Below are positions 6,006 through 7,329 of a DNA stretch of 7,329 bases, in pieces. The stretch comes from Lachnospiraceae bacterium (GTDB lineage: Bacteria; Bacillota; Clostridia; Lachnospirales; Lachnospiraceae), in NCBI GenBank assembly GCA_024403585.1, contig JAKSRN010000095.1:1-7329 (forward strand). Reading direction: 5' to 3'. The position numbers were made by a program, and so were the translations under genes. The notes under the pieces are model-generated. The model made no database searches, was not told the DNA's origin, and saw only the letters and a list, made by a program, of their open reading frames with translations. Numbering within the stretch: the first letter of the stretch is position 1; each line of letters begins with the position of its first letter.

Positions 6006-6680
6006 ATGAATATACGTATAGGATGTGACAATGCACCGGATGTTGAGGAGCTGATCGCCCTTCTTCCCGGAAATAATAAGGATATTTATGAGGACGATGC
6101 AGAAGAACTGCTGGAAACTATCCAGGAGCAGGGGGCAATGACTCCTGTCTGCGCATGGAAAGAACTGAAGGTAACTGCGGTGGGAGAGCAGGATCTGGAG
6201 CTTGATCAGGTCGTGCTCAAGTGTCCGTATCTTGCCCGTAAAGTCCGTCTGGGAGATTCGGTGTATGCGGCCGTGTTCACAGCAGGAAAAGAACTGCATC
6301 AGATGCTTTCAGATTGTGATGATGTAATGCAGGAGTATATTCTCGGCTTTCTGATGAGCCATATTCTGACTGTGAAAACGGTGGACCTGGTGGAGGAGCT
6401 GCAAAGGGTCACAGGACTTTCCCGCGTGGAGATGCTGATGGCAGGAATACCTGAGATCTGTTCCATGGACCAGCAGGTTCAGGTGGGCTGCATGCTGGCA
6501 GATGAGTTCGCTGAAGCAGGTGTAACCGTAAAAGCAGGTGGAAACCTCAATCCAACCTACAGTTCAACCTGTTTTCTTCTGTTTGGCGAGGAAGGCGTTG
6601 AGATCCCGGCAGATTGGAAGAATCAGGAGCAGAGAAAAGAATTTGGAAATAGACTGTATGAACAGGCGGGACATGCGTGA
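6006..6680 (+). CDS. Uncharacterised protein, possibly a divergent MetH activation-domain-like protein
   Basis: The product is 224 residues, soluble in appearance, acidic in its N-terminal half, with no signal peptide or membrane span. I do not recognise it with confidence. Its layout resembles the reactivation domain of B12-dependent methionine synthase and stand-alone clostridial relatives. A variable N-terminus with a short strand pair (about 53-72) is followed by YAAVFTAGKELHQML (87-101) and a long helix YILGFLMSHILTVKTVDLVEEL (111-132). Then come AGIPE (146-150), MDQQ (154-157), and GVTVKAGGNLNPTYSSTCFLLFG (172-194), comparable to the family's GVxLTxSxMMxPxKSVS region. The usual SPGYG motif is not intact, so AdoMet binding is doubtful. 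Six cysteines (8, 49, 73, 104, 152, 162), plus C189, are scattered without a metal motif. No metH or corrinoid gene is nearby. The ATG 6006 start is set by GGAGG. A weak hairpin terminator follows. Family assignment is inference only. Confidence 0.7.
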   Translation: MNIRIGCDNAPDVEELIALLPGNNKDIYEDDAEELLETIQEQGAMTPVCAWKELKVTAVGEQDLELDQVVLKCPYLARKVRLGDSVYAAVFTAGKELHQMLSDCDDVMQEYILGFLMSHILTVKTVDLVEELQRVTGLSRVEMLMAGIPEICSMDQQVQVGCMLADEFAEAGVTVKAGGNLNPTYSSTCFLLFGEEGVEIPADWKNQEQRKEFGNRLYEQAGHA

Positions 6681-6690
6681 TCTGCAGGAT

Positions 6691-6716
6691 GTTTTCCCGA
6701 TGGAAAACTGAATTTT
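6691..6716 (+). terminator. Weak candidate terminator ending the rnz cluster
   Basis: A 7-bp perfect stem, GTTTTCC (6691-6697) and GGAAAAC (6702-6708), has loop CGAT. It is followed by TGAATTTT rather than an uninterrupted T run. Its position between the last CDS and the tRNA promoter supports a terminator role, but the weak T tract limits confidence. Confidence 0.4.
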
Positions 6717-6736
6717 GCAAAAAATTAAAAAAATTC

Positions 6737-6775
6737 AAAAAAGCTGTTGACTTTGGTTTTGAGTAGTGATATAGT
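6737..6775 (+). promoter_or_regulatory. Strong promoter of the tRNA-Ser pair
   Basis: TTGACT (6747-6752), a 17-bp spacer, and TATAGT (6770-6775) preceded by TGA form a near-consensus extended -10 promoter. A-tracts at 6718-6742 sit where an UP element would be. Initiation is expected near 6782-6783, about 28 nt before the first tRNA. A small hairpin (TCGC 6787-6790, GCGA 6796-6799) lies in the leader. Confidence 0.85.
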
Positions 6776-6810
6776 TCTTTTTGCAGTCGCGTAAAGCGAA
6801 AGCAAAACAC

Positions 6811-6896
6811 GGAGAGGTATCGAAGTGGTCATAACGAGGCGGTCTTGAAAACCGTTTGTCCGCAAGGGCGCGTGGGTTCGAATCCCACCCTCTCCG
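6811..6896 (+). tRNA. tRNA-Ser (anticodon UGA)
   Basis: The acceptor stem is GGAGAGG (6811-6817) with CCTCTCC (6889-6895), and G6896 is the discriminator. The anticodon stem GCGGT/ACCGT encloses the loop CTTGAAA, with UGA at 6846-6848. A class II variable arm has stem GTCC/GGGC and a GCAA tetraloop (6858-6869). The T arm is GTGGG-TTCGAAT-CCCAC (6872-6888). No CCA is encoded, so RNase Z cleavage and nucleotidyltransferase addition are needed. It reads UCA and, by wobble, other UCN codons. Confidence 0.97.
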
Positions 6897-6946
6897 TTGT
6901 GATCCGTAAGGAACACAATTGAATAGCTGATGAAGATCAGGCAATT
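6897..6946 (+). other. Intergenic tRNA spacer folding into two hairpins
   Basis: Hairpin 1 starts at the base after the first tRNA's discriminator. It pairs TTGTG (6897-6901) with CACAA (6914-6918) and TCC with GGA across an A-A mismatch, with a GTAA tetraloop. Hairpin 2 pairs AATTG (6917-6921) with CAATT (6942-6946) and CTGAT (6927-6931) with ATCAG (6936-6940), ending at the base before the second tRNA. The two share A6917-A6918. Pairing is read from sequence; a role in RNase P or RNase Z processing is inferred. Confidence 0.55.
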
Positions 6947-7037
6947 GGAGAAATACCCAAGTTTGGCTGAAGGGGCTCGCCTGGAAAGTGAGTAGGTCGT
7001 TAGTAGCGGCGCAAGGGTTCGAATCCCTTTTTCTCCG
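6947..7037 (+). tRNA. tRNA-Ser (anticodon GGA)
   Basis: The acceptor stem is GGAGAAA (6947-6953) with TTTCTCC (7030-7036), and G7037 is the discriminator. The anticodon stem CTCGC/GTGAG (one G-U pair) holds the loop CTGGAAA, with GGA at 6983-6985. The long variable arm pairs GTCGT with GCGGC (6996-7010) as in class II tRNAs. The T arm is AAGGG-TTCGAAT-CCCTT (7013-7029). CCA is not encoded. It reads UCC and UCU. Confidence 0.97.
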
Positions 7038-7038
7038 C

Positions 7039-7063
7039 TTTAAATCTTGAAAAAAGATTTAAA
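7039..7063 (+). repeat. AT-rich inverted repeat between tRNA-Ser(GGA) and the rRNA promoter
   Basis: TTTAAATCTT (7039-7048) and AAGATTTAAA (7054-7063) form a perfect 10-bp stem with a GAAAA loop. It starts two nt after the tRNA discriminator and ends eight nt before the -35 of the next promoter. It could be a trailer-RNA hairpin, an UP-like element, or both. No T tract follows on the + strand, so it is not a standard terminator. Confidence 0.5.
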
Positions 7064-7099
7064 AAAGTTGTTGACAATGACTTGTATGCATGATAGTAT
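7061..7099 (+). promoter_or_regulatory. rRNA operon promoter
   Basis: A consensus TTGACA (7071-7076), a 17-bp spacer, and TAGTAT (7094-7099) preceded by TGA give an extended -10 promoter. The segment AAAAAAGTTGTTGAC (7061-7075) matches the tRNA promoter's 6737-6751 at 14 of 15 positions. The expected start is near G7106. Confidence 0.8.
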
Positions 7100-7105
7100 A
7101 AACGA

Positions 7106-7276
7106 GTTGTTGCGAAACAACAAACCTTGATAATTGAATAGTAAAACACATCCTCGAAAATTCAGAATAAAGAAGTGAGAAAACACTTTAAAATCATTCT
7201 TGAATGATCGAAAGATCCTTTAACAGTAATTGGATAAAATTAGCTAGTAAGTTGATTTTGACCAGCAATCAAATTT
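7106..7276 (+). other. rRNA leader with boxA-like antitermination site and hairpins
   Basis: The leader of about 170 nt begins with a hairpin at the predicted 5' end (GTTGTT 7106-7111, GCGA loop, AACAAC 7116-7121). A second pairs AAGTG (7173-7177) with CACTT (7184-7188). A third pairs ATCATTC (7193-7199) with GAATGAT (7202-7208). An overlapping alternative is GATC-GAAA-GATC (7206-7217). GATCCTTTAACA (7214-7225) matches the last eight bases of the E. coli boxA TGCTCTTTAACA. A final stem, TTGATT/AATCAA (7252-7257, 7267-7272), lies just before 16S. The boxA call is by similarity; antitermination is inferred. Confidence 0.65.

Positions 7277-7329
<53 letters not shown>

Noticed and set aside
6725..6944. 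Two minus-strand ORFs across the tRNA-Ser(UGA) gene, with translations containing GGIRTHAPLRTNGFQDR and GWDSNPRALADKRFSRP
   Set aside because: These are the well-known spurious translations of the complement of tRNA-Ser. The tRNA structure explains the sequence fully.

Overview
The window looks like chromosomal DNA of an anaerobic, low-to-mid GC Firmicute, most likely in the Lachnospiraceae (Clostridia). The basis is the strong GGAGG ribosome sites, the clostridial asrABC sulfite reductase operon, the AT-rich extended -10 promoters, the CCA-less serine tRNAs, and a 16S rRNA 5' end reading ...CGGCGTGCTTAACA, as is common in that family. No 16S variable region is complete, so genus cannot be called. 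All genes lie on the + strand.

Region 1 (1-2998) is a complete anaerobic sulfite reductase operon, asrA-asrB-asrC. The genes are tightly packed (1-nt overlap, then a 12-nt gap), each has a strong Shine-Dalgarno site, and a GC-rich intrinsic terminator follows. NADH electrons should pass through AsrB (FAD, 2Fe-2S) and AsrA (two 4Fe-4S) to AsrC (siroheme, 4Fe-4S), reducing sulfite to sulfide. Ahead of asrA lies a perfect 13-bp dyad containing TGTGA-N6-TCACA. It is centred exactly 41.5 bp upstream of the start point predicted from an extended -10 box, the geometry of a class II Crp/Fnr-activated promoter.

Region 2 (about 3006-6716) is a housekeeping cluster that is probably co-transcribed: rnz (tRNA 3' endonuclease), tsaD (tRNA t6A modification), ispD (MEP isoprenoid pathway) and a 224-residue protein. 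The last may be a divergent relative of the activation domain of B12-dependent methionine synthase. Gaps of about 90-100 nt separate the genes. The rnz, ispD and last-gene starts were moved downstream of the longest possible ORF starts on ribosome-site and family-length grounds.

Region 3 (6737-7329) is a stable-RNA locus: promoter, tRNA-Ser(UGA), tRNA-Ser(GGA), a second near-identical promoter, an rRNA leader with a boxA-like antitermination element, and the first about 53 nt of 16S rRNA, cut by the window edge. The spacers are rich in small hairpins that abut the tRNA ends. Neither tRNA encodes CCA, so both need RNase Z-type 3' processing, the activity encoded by rnz 3 kb upstream.

I see no mobile element, CRISPR array, phage gene or clearly new multi-gene system. 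The points of most interest are the asr promoter architecture, the weakly assigned 224-residue protein, and the structured stable-RNA region.
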